From Alkalinema sp. CAN_BIN05 (GTDB lineage Bacteria; Cyanobacteriota; Cyanobacteriia; Leptolyngbyales; Leptolyngbyaceae): DNA of 5,850 nt. The notes beneath the pieces were generated by a model, which was not told the origin of the DNA, searched no databases, and worked only from the letters and a program-made list of their open reading frames with translations. This document shows, piece after piece, positions 1 to 5,620 of the stretch. Location: NCBI GenBank assembly GCA_026786325.1, contig JAJAYH010000104.1, positions 1 through 5,850 of the forward strand, written 5' to 3'. Both the position numbers and the translations under genes were made by a program. How positions within the stretch are numbered: the first letter of the stretch is position 1; every line of letters starts with the position of its first letter.

Positions 1-250
1 GCACCTTGCGGTGGTCAGCCGTCAATTTCCATTCGATGTGACTTAATAGCCGCTAATATCCTGAAATCCAATTAACCCCACGGATTGCGGAATACCTTGG
101 GACGATCGGGAAACCCGTCTGATAATTAACGAAGAACCGATACTAGAGATTCATCTTGTAGAAGGTCAATTTCATCAATCAGATTTCATCAATCTGCTGT
201 ATTGAATGAGCGGGGCATAAGAGAAAGTATGGGTTATGACTTTTTCTATT
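1..250. other. Non-coding stretch downstream of cobA; no gene seen
   Basis: I find no convincing gene here. The short frames on both strands stop quickly: ATGs at 207 and 229 on the plus strand lead into short or shadow frames, and minus-strand ATGs near 212, 187 and 156 end within a few codons. A plus frame open from base 1 to a TAA at 73-75 could be the last 24 codons of a gene entering from the left, but nothing in it is recognisable. A GGGAAACCC core near 108-116 is too short a stem, with no T-run, to call a terminator for cobA. The only visible structure is the small direct repeat at 169-194. Confidence 0.5.
169..194. repeat. Two direct copies of a 12-bp word, 14-bp period
   Basis: ATTTCATCAATC occurs at 169-180 and again, perfectly, at 183-194, separated by AG. 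It is a minor tandem duplication in the spacer beyond the end of cobA, with no assigned role. Confidence 0.7.
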
Positions 251-1045
251 TTAGAGGCGATCGTCAGTAACGATCGGGCTGGGCAGGATGTCGGTGGGGA
301 AGTTTACGACAGTACCGATGACGACGATCGCGGGGGCGCTGAATTTGGTCGCTTCGATTTGGTCCAGGATAGTGTTGAGTTTGCCGATGAGTTGAGATTG
401 GTCGGGTCGGGTACCCCAGCGGATGAGGGCGATCGGGGTCTCGGGGCTGAGTCCGGCGGTGATGATTTGGGGCAGGATTTGGGGGAGATTGTGGATGCCC
501 ATGTAAATGACAATGGTTTCGGCGCTTTGGGCGATGGCGCTCCAGTTGATAGCGGGGCGATATTTTTCGGCGCTTTCGTGGCCCGTAACAAAAGTGACGC
601 TAGAGCTGTAGTTGCGGTGGGTGAGGGGGATGCCTGCGTAGGCGGGGGCGGCGATACCGGAGGTGATGCCGGGGACGATTTCGACGGGGATGCCGAGTTT
701 GGTTAGGTCTTCGAGTTCTTCGCCACCACGTCCGAAGATGAAGGGGTCGCCGCCTTTTAGTCTGACGATACGATCGTATTGGTGGGCTTTTTGGATTATC
801 AGTTTGGTGGTGTCTTCTTGGAGTAGGGAGTGTTGGCCTTTTCGTTTGCCTGCGTGGATTTTTTCGGCGGTGGGATTGATCATGGCGAGGATGGGCGGGC
901 TGACGAGAGCGTCATAGATTACGCAGTCAGCGGTTTCGAGGAGGGTTTTGCCTTTGAGCGTGAAGAGTCCGGGGTCGCCCGGTCCAGCGCCAACGAGGTA
1001 GACGGTTCCGAAGGAGCCAAGGGGGTTAGATTCGGGGTTCTGCAT
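251..1045 (-). CDS. cobA: Uroporphyrinogen-III C-methyltransferase (SUMT)
   Basis: This cytoplasmic enzyme uses two S-adenosylmethionine molecules to methylate uroporphyrinogen III at C2 and C7, giving precorrin-2. That is the branch point from heme and chlorophyll synthesis toward siroheme and cobalamin. The 264-residue length is that of a stand-alone SUMT, without the CysG dehydrogenase domain. Family motifs appear in order: the SAM-binding loop GAGPGDPG at residues 19-26, LKGGDPFIFGRGGEE at 96-110, VPGITSG at 124-130, PLTHR at 140-144 and FVTGH at 152-156. The ATG at 1045 puts the first motif at the usual distance from the N-terminus. The start lies inside the end of sirB (20-base overlap) with no strong Shine-Dalgarno, so the two genes are probably cotranscribed and may be translationally coupled. 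Family assignment is firm; whether the product goes to siroheme only or also to B12 cannot be read here, though the sirB neighbour favours siroheme. Confidence 0.96.
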   Translation of the reverse strand: MQNPESNPLGSFGTVYLVGAGPGDPGLFTLKGKTLLETADCVIYDALVSPPILAMINPTAEKIHAGKRKGQHSLLQEDTTKLIIQKAHQYDRIVRLKGGDPFIFGRGGEELEDLTKLGIPVEIVPGITSGIAAPAYAGIPLTHRNYSSSVTFVTGHESAEKYRPAINWSAIAQSAETIVIYMGIHNLPQILPQIITAGLSPETPIALIRWGTRPDQSQLIGKLNTILDQIEATKFSAPAIVVIGTVVNFPTDILPSPIVTDDRL

Positions 1046-1760
1046 GACGACTGGTTTCTAGGATCTGGGCGATGAGCGTTTGGAAGCTGGGCAAACTGGC
1101 GAGGGGTTCGGTGGTGGTGATGGTTTGATTTGGATTTTGCTGGCGGTGGGCTTGGATGATGTCGTGGAGTTTGTCGGTGATGGTGCCGGGGAAAAGGAAG
1201 TGAAATAGGACTTGGATGTGGATGTGGCCTTGTTGGGTCAGGGTTTGGAGTTGGGTGCTTAGGCTGGGTTCGATCGACCAGTAGGCGGGGGTTGCGTTGA
1301 GGCTTTGGGCCAGGGTTTCGATGAGGCTAAGGCTCTCTGGGCGGTTGCTTCCGTGGGTTAGGAGTAGGCGCTGATGGTTGGATTGTGTGGGAAATAAGTG
1401 GGGATGGTTTTGGAGCTGTTGACCGAGGTAGGCGAGGGTGGAGAGTTTTAAGCTTGGGTCGGTGAGGGAAAGGCTTTGTTGGGCGAGGGCGACTTCTTGG
1501 GGGAGGTCTTCCATGATGTGAACGCCGGGGATGAGGAAGAGCGGCAAGATGTGAAGACGATCGGTGCCTTGGTCGCGACTTTGTTGGGTAACGTGGAGGA
1601 TTTGTTGATGAAGGGGTTGGTCTGCGCCTTCGAGCTGGGCGTGGAAAAGCTGGGCGTTGGGTAAATGGGGCTTAAGAGTTTGCAAAAAGATTTGGGTGGA
1701 AGCCTGGGATTTTTGGTTACGGCTTCCATGGGTGACGAGGAGATAGGCGGGGCTGCTCAA
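1026..1760 (-). CDS. sirB: Sirohydrochlorin ferrochelatase (CbiX/SirB family, two-domain form)
   Basis: It inserts Fe2+ into sirohydrochlorin to make siroheme, the prosthetic group of ferredoxin-nitrite and sulfite reductases. The 244 residues are two tandem CbiX-like halves. The first has LLVTHGSR with His11, then ILPLFLIPGVHIMEDLP with His81; in the family these two histidines are the metal-handling, catalytic pair. The second half repeats the fold in degraded form: LLLTHGSNRPES around His136 and FLFPGTITDKL around 188-198. This matches the long SirB type rather than the short single-domain CbiX. The chosen start is a TTG at 1760. The only nearby in-frame ATG upstream (1796) is closed by TAA after four codons, and the conserved motif begins only seven residues after the TTG. 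A CTG three codons further upstream is the other possibility. Its end overlaps cobA by 20 bases. A cobalt chelatase role (CbiX) is the alternative. Confidence 0.92.
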   Translation of the reverse strand: MSSPAYLLVTHGSRNQKSQASTQIFLQTLKPHLPNAQLFHAQLEGADQPLHQQILHVTQQSRDQGTDRLHILPLFLIPGVHIMEDLPQEVALAQQSLSLTDPSLKLSTLAYLGQQLQNHPHLFPTQSNHQRLLLTHGSNRPESLSLIETLAQSLNATPAYWSIEPSLSTQLQTLTQQGHIHIQVLFHFLFPGTITDKLHDIIQAHRQQNPNQTITTTEPLASLPSFQTLIAQILETSRHAEPRI

Positions 1761-1886
1761 GAGATTTACCAGGTGGCGCTTTTATGGTTTAACCATGCTT
1801 GAGAATAGCGCTTTGTCATGAGTGATACAAGAACTAGGGATTAACTAGCGATTAGAGCCGATCGCAGTCAATCTCCAGAGAAAACC

Positions 1887-3044
1887 CTAGCGCGGATCGA
1901 TTTTGGCTAGTTTGGTATTTTGGAAAAAGTGGAGGGCGATTTGTTGATAGTTGAGTCCTTGTTCTGCCATACCTTTGGCTCCGTATTGGCTCATGCCGAG
2001 TCCATGGCCGAAGCCTTTTCCTTGGATGACAAATGATGTGGCGGTTTGGTCTTTAGTGTTGCTTTTGGTGGTGATGGTTTGGGGGACGATCGTAATTTTG
2101 GCGCTGCGGAGATTTAGGCTGTCGCGAAGGTTTTCGGTGGTGACACGTTTTTTTGTGCTGCCGCTGATGAATTCGAGTTGGCGATAGCTACCTCCGGCAG
2201 TTGGTTTACCGACGGGGTTGACGGCTGTGATCGGTCCAAGTCCGACGATGTTGCCAAGTTCGTTGCGGCTAATGATTTTGTTCCAGCTATAGACGGGGGC
2301 GTTTTGGTCGTAGTCCTGGACAGCGCGGAGGTAGGGGACGCGGGTGCCCCAGACATCTTCGACGTTTTCGGTGTGGCCCCCAGACGAGGAGTGAAAGAGG
2401 GCTTCGATGATGGTGCCGTTGTAGGTGAGGACTTGGCCTGCGGTGGCGTTGACGGCAGTTTGGGTTCCGGTGGATTCATCTTGGACTCCGCGATAGACTT
2501 GGCAGCGGGCGGTGTCGCAGAGGTCGGAGCTACTATTGCCGTCTCGGTTGCGGCGAAAGAGGGCGTAGGACCGGGCGGCGACGGCTTGGGCTTTGAGGGC
2601 TTCTTGGGGCCAGTTTCCGTTCATTTCACCGCCGAGGACACTGTACAGGTAGCTTTCGAGGTCTACGTAGTTGATGGCGGTGAGTCCGCCGCTGGTGGGG
2701 GTGATGATGGTGCGGCCTCGATACCACCGATCGCCGATCCAGACGACTCCGTTGGGGTCTTTAGGGTTGATGGCGATTTTTGGGGCGCTGTATTTGTCGA
2801 GGGCGATGCCGCGTCCACCTGTTGTGGCGGTGAAGCCGTTCATGCCTTGGATTTCGCCGAGGGTTTGGTTGGTGGTTGCGTCGGTGATTGTGGCGTTGAC
2901 GGAGCTACCGATGCGGACTTGAGACACGTTTTCTTCGATCGCGACGCGGAGTTCTAGGCTGGCGGCTAGTGCGTTTTTGGGTGAGAAGAGAGCTAGGGCG
3001 GCTAGGGCTAGGGTTATAAGTGTGGTTTTGGTGGCGTTGGGCAT
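1887..3044 (-). CDS. Secreted SpoIID/LytB-domain protein (probable peptidoglycan lytic enzyme)
   Basis: It is a 385-residue exported protein of the SpoIID/LytB family. The best-studied member, Bacillus SpoIID, is a lytic transglycosylase acting on denuded glycan strands; cyanobacterial homologues presumably remodel peptidoglycan, but their role is not established. With the ATG at 3044 the protein opens with a classic signal peptide: MPNATK, a hydrophobic run TLITLALAALALF, then NALAA as a likely signal-peptidase site near residue 27. The SpoIID domain fills the middle and end: YVDLESYLYSVLGGEM (about 126-141, containing the acidic residues expected at the catalytic site), LKAQAVAARSYAL (150-162), VYRG, ALFHSSSGGHTENVEDVWG (215-233) and the C-terminal GKGFGHGLGMSQYGAKGMA (342-360). 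A TTG at 3116 would add 24 residues before the signal peptide and is less likely. The gene is 126 bp upstream of sirB on the same strand. Neither start has a clear Shine-Dalgarno. Confidence 0.93.
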   Translation of the reverse strand: MPNATKTTLITLALAALALFSPKNALAASLELRVAIEENVSQVRIGSSVNATITDATTNQTLGEIQGMNGFTATTGGRGIALDKYSAPKIAINPKDPNGVVWIGDRWYRGRTIITPTSGGLTAINYVDLESYLYSVLGGEMNGNWPQEALKAQAVAARSYALFRRNRDGNSSSDLCDTARCQVYRGVQDESTGTQTAVNATAGQVLTYNGTIIEALFHSSSGGHTENVEDVWGTRVPYLRAVQDYDQNAPVYSWNKIISRNELGNIVGLGPITAVNPVGKPTAGGSYRQLEFISGSTKKRVTTENLRDSLNLRSAKITIVPQTITTKSNTKDQTATSFVIQGKGFGHGLGMSQYGAKGMAEQGLNYQQIALHFFQNTKLAKIDPR

Positions 3045-3332
3045 GGGTTCGGGGGAGAAGCTAGGGGTTTGGGTCGGTGAATGCTTTTTGCTTTGAGCGC
3101 AGGGTGAGCTTGTCAATCCGGATCGTTTTTCGATCGTTGTTTTGGGGTTGACGCTTTTCCCGTTGTCAGGATAGACGAGTTTGACGGGTTTTGTTTCATT
3201 TTGTTTCGGACTTTGCTGGATATTTTTAATTTTGGGTTCATTTACCCTTACGACAATAAGCCCAACTCCTTTGAAGCATCTCGCAGAGTTGCTAAATAAG
3301 ACCTCAGAGTTAGAACCGCAGAACCAAGGACT
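3045..3332. other. Intergenic spacer between spoIID-like gene and IS; no firm gene
   Basis: This spacer must hold the promoter of the minus-strand SpoIID-domain gene, but I cannot place it. TTGACA reads on the minus strand at 3116-3111, yet no good -10 box follows at 16-18 bp. On the plus strand one frame stays open from 3175 to a TAA just inside the IS (3350-3352). It would encode a hydrophobic stretch followed by HLAELLNKTSELEPQNQG, but it has no ATG (only TTG at 3181 or 3232) and no Shine-Dalgarno. It may be the beginning of a gene cut by the IS, or chance. CTCAGAGTTA at 3303-3312 nearly repeats CTCAGGGTTA at the IS boundary (3331-3340). Confidence 0.45.
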
Positions 3333-3351
3333 CAGGGTTATTTCATTCTAA
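3333..3351 (+). repeat. Left terminal inverted repeat of the ISAs1-type element
   Basis: CAGGGTTATTTCATTCTAA matches the reverse complement of the right end at 18 of 19 positions; the one difference is T versus C at the sixth base. Confidence 0.9.
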
Positions 3352-3369
3352 TCGAGAGCCTGCTAGTGT

Positions 3370-4504
3370 ATGGGTGTGTACTACCCTGAGGTTGTCTCTT
3401 TCATGACTGAACTTGCTATCGTCGCCGCCTTCAGTGAGCTAGCTGATACCCGTCGCGGCGCAGGAAAACGGCATCAGCAGGCCCTCTGCTTTGCATTATT
3501 CACCCTGTCTGTAACTGCCGGTAATCGTGGATTTCTGGCGATTGGGGACTGGCTGAAAGCGTACAATCAGCAATTAGTCGAATTATTCCAACCAGACAAA
3601 GGCCGCCTGCCCTCCTACAGTACGATTCGACGGGCCTTGCTGCGGGTGGAATATGCCGCCTATTCGGCCTGTTTAGCGCGATTCTTTAGCATTAAGCCAT
3701 TACATAAGGAGACCGTTGCCGTGGATGGTAAGGTTTTACGGGGTTCCTATGAGTGCCCCAGCGATGACCCCACGGTCGATTCGCACCCGGCCATCATGTT
3801 GGTGACGGCCTACATTGTCGAACGCGGGCTGATCCTCGACCCTTACGAGGTGGACTCGAAAACCAATGAAATTACCGCATTGCCGGCTTTTATTGAGCAG
3901 ATGGCTCTGAAGGGTGTCGTGTTTGCCTTTGATGCGATTAGCACCCAAAAAAACGGCTCAGGTCATCATTGACAGTGAGAACGACTATTTAGGTGCCCTC
4001 AAAGGCAATCAATGGGGATTATTGACAGCGGTCGAAGCCAACTTTCAAGCCCAAGAAACGGTCACACAGGTCAACAAGGGCCATGGCCGGATTGAAAAGC
4101 GCACCGTCAGTATCAGTCAAGACTTGACCGGTATCCCCGATTTCCCAGGGCTGAAAACCTTGATTCGAGTCGTCTCAAAGCGCCAGGTGATTCGCGGCAA
4201 ATGGATTGAAGCCTCGACTGAAACCCGCTACTACGTTACCTCTTTGCTTGAAGCTGCCCAACCGTTAGCCGATAGGGTACGCGGCTACTGGGGGGTAGAA
4301 AATAAAGTGCACTATGTCCGAGATGTGACTCAAGGGGAGGATGCTTCGAGGATTCGCACCCCACCACTGGTCCAAATTTGGGCCATTGCCCGCAATTTCG
4401 CACTCAACTTATATCGGGACCACGGCTTCCAAAATATGGCTCAAGCCCAACGCTGTTCTGGCTTTAACCTTAACGTACTCAAAGAACTCTTTAGAATGAA
4501 ATAG
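3370..4504 (+). pseudogene. ISAs1-family DDE transposase, frameshifted
   Basis: The transposase would cut and join DNA at the IS ends. It is read in two frames, 3370-3972 and roughly 3945-4504. The N-terminal part has the ISAs1-associated region (ELADTRRGAGKRHQQAL at about 23-39, PSYSTIRRALLRVE at 81-94) and the catalytic core AVDGKVLRGS with Asp119 and VFAFDAISTQ with Asp188. The rest continues in the other frame as KKTAQVIIDSENDYLGALKGNQ-like sequence and ends with WGVENKVHYVRDVT (the catalytic Glu codon is at 4298) and GEDASRIR. All three DDE residues therefore survive, but on separate frames. The break is at seven A's (3947-3953) after DAISTQ. The family pattern QKKT would need nine A's, so two A's seem lost. 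Joined, the protein would be about 378 residues, normal for the family. The start could be ATG 3370 or ATG 3403; neither has a clear ribosome binding site. A sequencing error in the A-run is possible. Confidence 0.9.
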
Positions 4505-4509
4505 CCCTG
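4491..4509 (-). repeat. Right terminal inverted repeat of the ISAs1-type element
   Basis: TTAGAATGAAATAGCCCTG is the inverted partner of 3333-3351 with one mismatch. It includes the transposase stop codon TAG at 4502-4504. Confidence 0.9.
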
Positions 4510-4610
4510 CCTATGAATGGGAGGAAGAATCCAATTCTGAAGCCAATAATTCCCAAATAGAGATTGAGTCTCCTGATTTTAGGGAACACGATCGGAGGGA
4601 AGCCTCATGA
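4510..4610 (+). pseudogene. C-terminal tail of an ORF truncated by the IS (unrecognised)
   Basis: Directly to the right of the IS one frame is open for 32 codons, starting with TAT at 4512 and ending at TGA 4608-4610. The peptide is strongly acidic and polar: it begins YEWEEESNSEANNSQ and ends FREHDRREAS. It has no start codon of its own outside the IS, and its stop overlaps the ATG of the next ORF as ATGA, the arrangement of adjacent genes in an operon. I infer it is the end of a gene whose beginning was lost when the IS arrived or when DNA next to it was deleted. I do not recognise the protein. A short open frame could also arise by chance, so this stays tentative. Confidence 0.3.
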
Positions 4611-4933
4611 GCACCCTAGAACACCAATTGTCTTGTCCTACGATCGGAGCTTATGTCGTACAAGACAGGGAGCTAACGATTCTCAGACGGGGAGAATCCA
4701 AGACCCTCCATATAGCAGGGTTTGACCGATCGTCCATCACAGAACAGGAATTATCTTGTACTACAAAAGGAGCTAATGTCGTACAAGACAGGGAGCTAAC
4801 CATTCTCAGACAGGGAGAATCCGAGATTCTCTATATAGAATGGTTTGAGCGATCGTCCATCCCAGAACAGGATTTATCTTGTCCTACAAAAGGAGTTTAT
4901 GTCGTACAAGATGGGAGGGATTATGCCGCGTAA
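4607..4933 (+). CDS. Hypothetical 108-residue ORF made of 41-residue repeats (possible leader ORF)
   Basis: The ATG at 4607 has the best Shine-Dalgarno of this region, GGAGG at 4594-4598, eight bases upstream. After MSTLEHQ come two 41-residue repeats and a third cut short: each begins LSC.T.GA(or V), continues VVQDRELTILR.GES, and ends with F(D/E)RSSI.EQ. No known domain is recognisable. Between the first two units 17 of 123 bases differ, and 12 of the 15 altered codons change the amino acid, so there is little sign of selection on this protein. The frame stays open mainly because the DNA repeat is a multiple of three. Its stop at 4931-4933 overlaps the start of the zinc-motif gene by 11 bases, so translating it could couple to that gene. 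It may therefore be a translated leader rather than a functional protein. Confidence 0.4.
   Translation: MSTLEHQLSCPTIGAYVVQDRELTILRRGESKTLHIAGFDRSSITEQELSCTTKGANVVQDRELTILRQGESEILYIEWFERSSIPEQDLSCPTKGVYVVQDGRDYAA
4653..4676 (+). other. Mini-ORF MSYKTGS, first copy of a reiterated translation start
   Basis: ATG TCG TAC AAG ACA GGG AGC TAA, preceded by CGGAG three bases upstream of TTATG. The same seven codons recur in unit 2, and the first four recur at 4899 where the reading frame runs on into the zinc-motif gene. The Shine-Dalgarno spacing is short, so translation is uncertain. Confidence 0.35.
4754..4788 (+). promoter_or_regulatory. Inverted repeat with ribosome-binding-like sequence in the loop (unit 2)
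   Basis: TCTTGTAC at 4754-4761 pairs perfectly with GTACAAGA at 4781-4788; after one mismatch a further three pairs (ACA with TGT) are possible. The loop contains AAAGGAG (4766-4772), and the ATG at 4776-4778 lies at the base of the loop. In units 1 and 3 the same position has a six-pair stem TCTTGT/ACAAGA (4631-4636 with 4660-4665; 4877-4882 with 4906-4911) with interrupted inner pairs. This could present or hide a start site; that role is inference. Confidence 0.5.
4776..4799 (+). other. Mini-ORF MSYKTGS, second copy
   Basis: It is identical in all 24 bases to the mini-ORF at 4653-4676, exactly 123 bp downstream, and follows AAAGGAG with a three-base gap. Its perfect conservation contrasts with the drift elsewhere in the repeat. 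Confidence 0.35.
4802..4831 (+). promoter_or_regulatory. Two mutually exclusive hairpins sharing one arm
   Basis: ATTCTC (4802-4807), GAGAAT (4815-4820) and ATTCTC (4826-4831) lie in a row, so the middle arm can pair left or right. The right-hand pairing is longer: GAGAATC/GATTCTC, seven pairs with a three-base loop (4815-4831). Unit 1 has only the left-hand hairpin, GATTCTC/GAGAATC at 4678-4684 and 4692-4698. The layout resembles an attenuator switch but no T-run follows, so the function is unproven. Confidence 0.4.
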
Positions 4934-5222
4934 ACCACTGCCCCATAACCTTGCAGCTCAGGCCGATCGGCTTTCTCTTGAGGATCTAAAGCTTCTGGTT
5001 GCCCATCTGACGGAGAAGATACAAGATCGGGAACTACGAGAAAAGATTGACCAACCGCGTCATGAAGATGGGTGGCGATCGGAATATCGTAAATGTGGTA
5101 AATCTAATTGCCATTGTGCGCAGGGGATTAATCTGCACGGCCCTTATTGGTATCGATCGGTGCGCGAGGGCGATCGGATTTCTAAACAGTACTGGCGTAA
5201 GGGAAGATTAACGAAGGATTAG
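4923..5222 (+). CDS. Small CGKxxCxC-motif protein, DUF6788-like
   Basis: It encodes 99 residues. The N-terminal half (about 10-45) is charged and probably helical. The C-terminal half carries YRKCGKSNCHCAQG (55-68) with Cys58, Cys63 and Cys65, then HGPYWY (72-77) and a basic tail to the TAG at 5220. The cysteine cluster followed by HGPY is the signature I associate with DUF6788, an uncharacterised family frequent in cyanobacteria; metal or nucleic-acid binding is inference. The preferred start is ATG 4923, with GGAGG at 4914-4918. ATG 4899, preceded by GGAG at 4892-4895, would add MSYKMGGI and is the copy of the start found in each upstream repeat. The upstream ORF overlaps it by 11 bases, which suggests translational coupling. 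CGATCG sites here match the core genes rather than the IS. Confidence 0.7.
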   Translation: MPRKPLPHNLAAQADRLSLEDLKLLVAHLTEKIQDRELREKIDQPRHEDGWRSEYRKCGKSNCHCAQGINLHGPYWYRSVREGDRISKQYWRKGRLTKD

Positions 5223-5376
5223 GATGATGATACTAATTTAATATGAAGACTCATAGAAAATTGGTATGTCTGATTAGCTACTTGTTGGTATGAAATCAAA
5301 TATTTAGTCAATTTTGTAAAAGTGTCTTTTTGTTTACTCACTGCTAAATTTGTTTCAGAATCCAGATTAGAGTTTT

Positions 5377-5389
5377 CTCAAAATTTGAG
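5377..5389. promoter_or_regulatory. 13-bp palindrome, possible operator
   Basis: CTCAAA and TTTGAG flank a single A. It is a perfect dyad within the AT-rich leader about 230 bp before the brxE-like start. A repressor-site role is inference from symmetry and position only. Confidence 0.25.
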
Positions 5390-5472
5390 TGTAGATGGTT
5401 AAATTTGCTCTACGAAAGATGAAGAAGAATCATTATTTTTGTAAGCTTTATGTTTTGAAGTATCTCAATTAT

Positions 5473-5498
5473 CCTACCTTCTCCGTTTTTCAGGTAGG
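5473..5498. promoter_or_regulatory. 7-bp inverted repeat with 12-base gap
   Basis: CCTACCT (5473-5479) is mirrored exactly by AGGTAGG (5492-5498). The arms are richer in G+C than their surroundings. It could be an operator or an mRNA hairpin about 120 bp upstream of the brxE-like start. The T-rich run comes only at 5510-5520, too far for a standard terminator. Confidence 0.35.
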
Positions 5499-5620
5499 GG
5501 AACTAGCATAAATTATTTTTCAAAGTTTAAATTCTTTCTTATTTTGGGCTGATTTTTTCTAGATGATGTTAGATAATTGCCTTAAGGAAAATAATCAAGA
5601 GTACGCCCGTGATTTCCACT

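Larger units (their letters stand above)
3333..4509 (+). mobile_element. ISAs1-family insertion sequence, complete ends, defective transposase
   Basis: This 1177-bp element is bounded by 19-bp imperfect inverted repeats beginning CAGGG, which I recall as typical of ISAs1 ends, and its size is at the low end of that family. The single transposase gene fills it from 3370 to 4504, and its stop codon sits inside the right inverted repeat. I see no 8-10 bp target duplication: the left flank reads CCAAGGACT and the right flank CCTATGAAT. The element contains no CGATCG although the surrounding genes have about twenty, which fits a recent or foreign origin. The family call comes from the transposase motifs and the ends together. 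Confidence 0.9.
4628..4911 (+). repeat. 123-bp tandem repeat, 2.3 copies
   Basis: Unit 1 spans 4628-4750, unit 2 spans 4751-4873, and a partial unit 3 runs to about 4911 where similarity to the others fades. The period is exactly 123 bp at every landmark (TCTTGT at 4631, 4754, 4877; ATG at 4653, 4776, 4899; ACAAGA at 4660, 4783, 4906). Units 1 and 2 agree at 106 of 123 positions, about 86%. The best conserved block, GTCGTACAAGACAGGGAGC, is identical in both full units. Weak similarity (AGAACA..AATT) extends about 10 bp upstream of unit 1. Unit 3 merges into the start of the downstream zinc-motif gene. Confidence 0.95.
5223..5620. other. AT-rich non-coding leader before the brxE-like gene
   Basis: This stretch is markedly poorer in G+C (two counted 60-base lines give 25% and 27%) than the genes to the left, has no CGATCG and holds no credible ORF or RNA gene. 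Two symmetrical sites stand out: the hyphenated palindrome CTCAAA-A-TTTGAG at 5377-5389, and CCTACCT/AGGTAGG at 5473-5498. It probably contains the promoter of the downstream gene, but no pair of -35 and -10 boxes is clear enough to call. Confidence 0.6.

Noticed and set aside
104..125. Possible terminator after cobA
   Set aside because: The stem is about four G-C pairs around AAA, with no T-run on the minus strand after it.
236..706. Plus-strand frame of 156 codons opposite cobA
   Set aside because: It is the antisense shadow of a clearly recognisable cobA, full of Gly and Asp from reading biased codons backward, with no family resemblance.
2178..2957. Plus-strand frame of 259 codons opposite the SpoIID-domain gene
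   Set aside because: Same shadow effect: the minus strand carries all SpoIID motifs in order, while this frame gives low-complexity Gly/Asp/Val sequence.
3045..3116. Longer SpoIID-domain protein starting at TTG 3116
   Set aside because: It would put 24 mostly polar residues ahead of an ideal signal peptide that begins with ATG 3044. TTGACA at this spot may instead be part of a promoter, although no matching -10 box was found.
3175..3352. Plus-strand hydrophobic frame running into the left end of the IS as a truncated gene
   Set aside because: It lacks an ATG and a ribosome binding site and lies in the likely promoter region of the divergent gene. Joining it to the right-flank frame leaves them out of phase by one base. 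Noted in the spacer entry only.
3946..3992. A AAA AAC heptamer at the transposase frame break, suggesting programmed -1 frameshifting
   Set aside because: A -1 slip here leads into the third frame, which stops at TAG 3990-3992. The catalytic C-terminal part lies in the +1 (equivalently -2) frame, so -1 slippage cannot produce it.
4628..4911. CRISPR array
   Set aside because: The units are 123 bp, adjacent, only about 86% alike and not split into short repeats and unique spacers. There is no adjacent cas gene.
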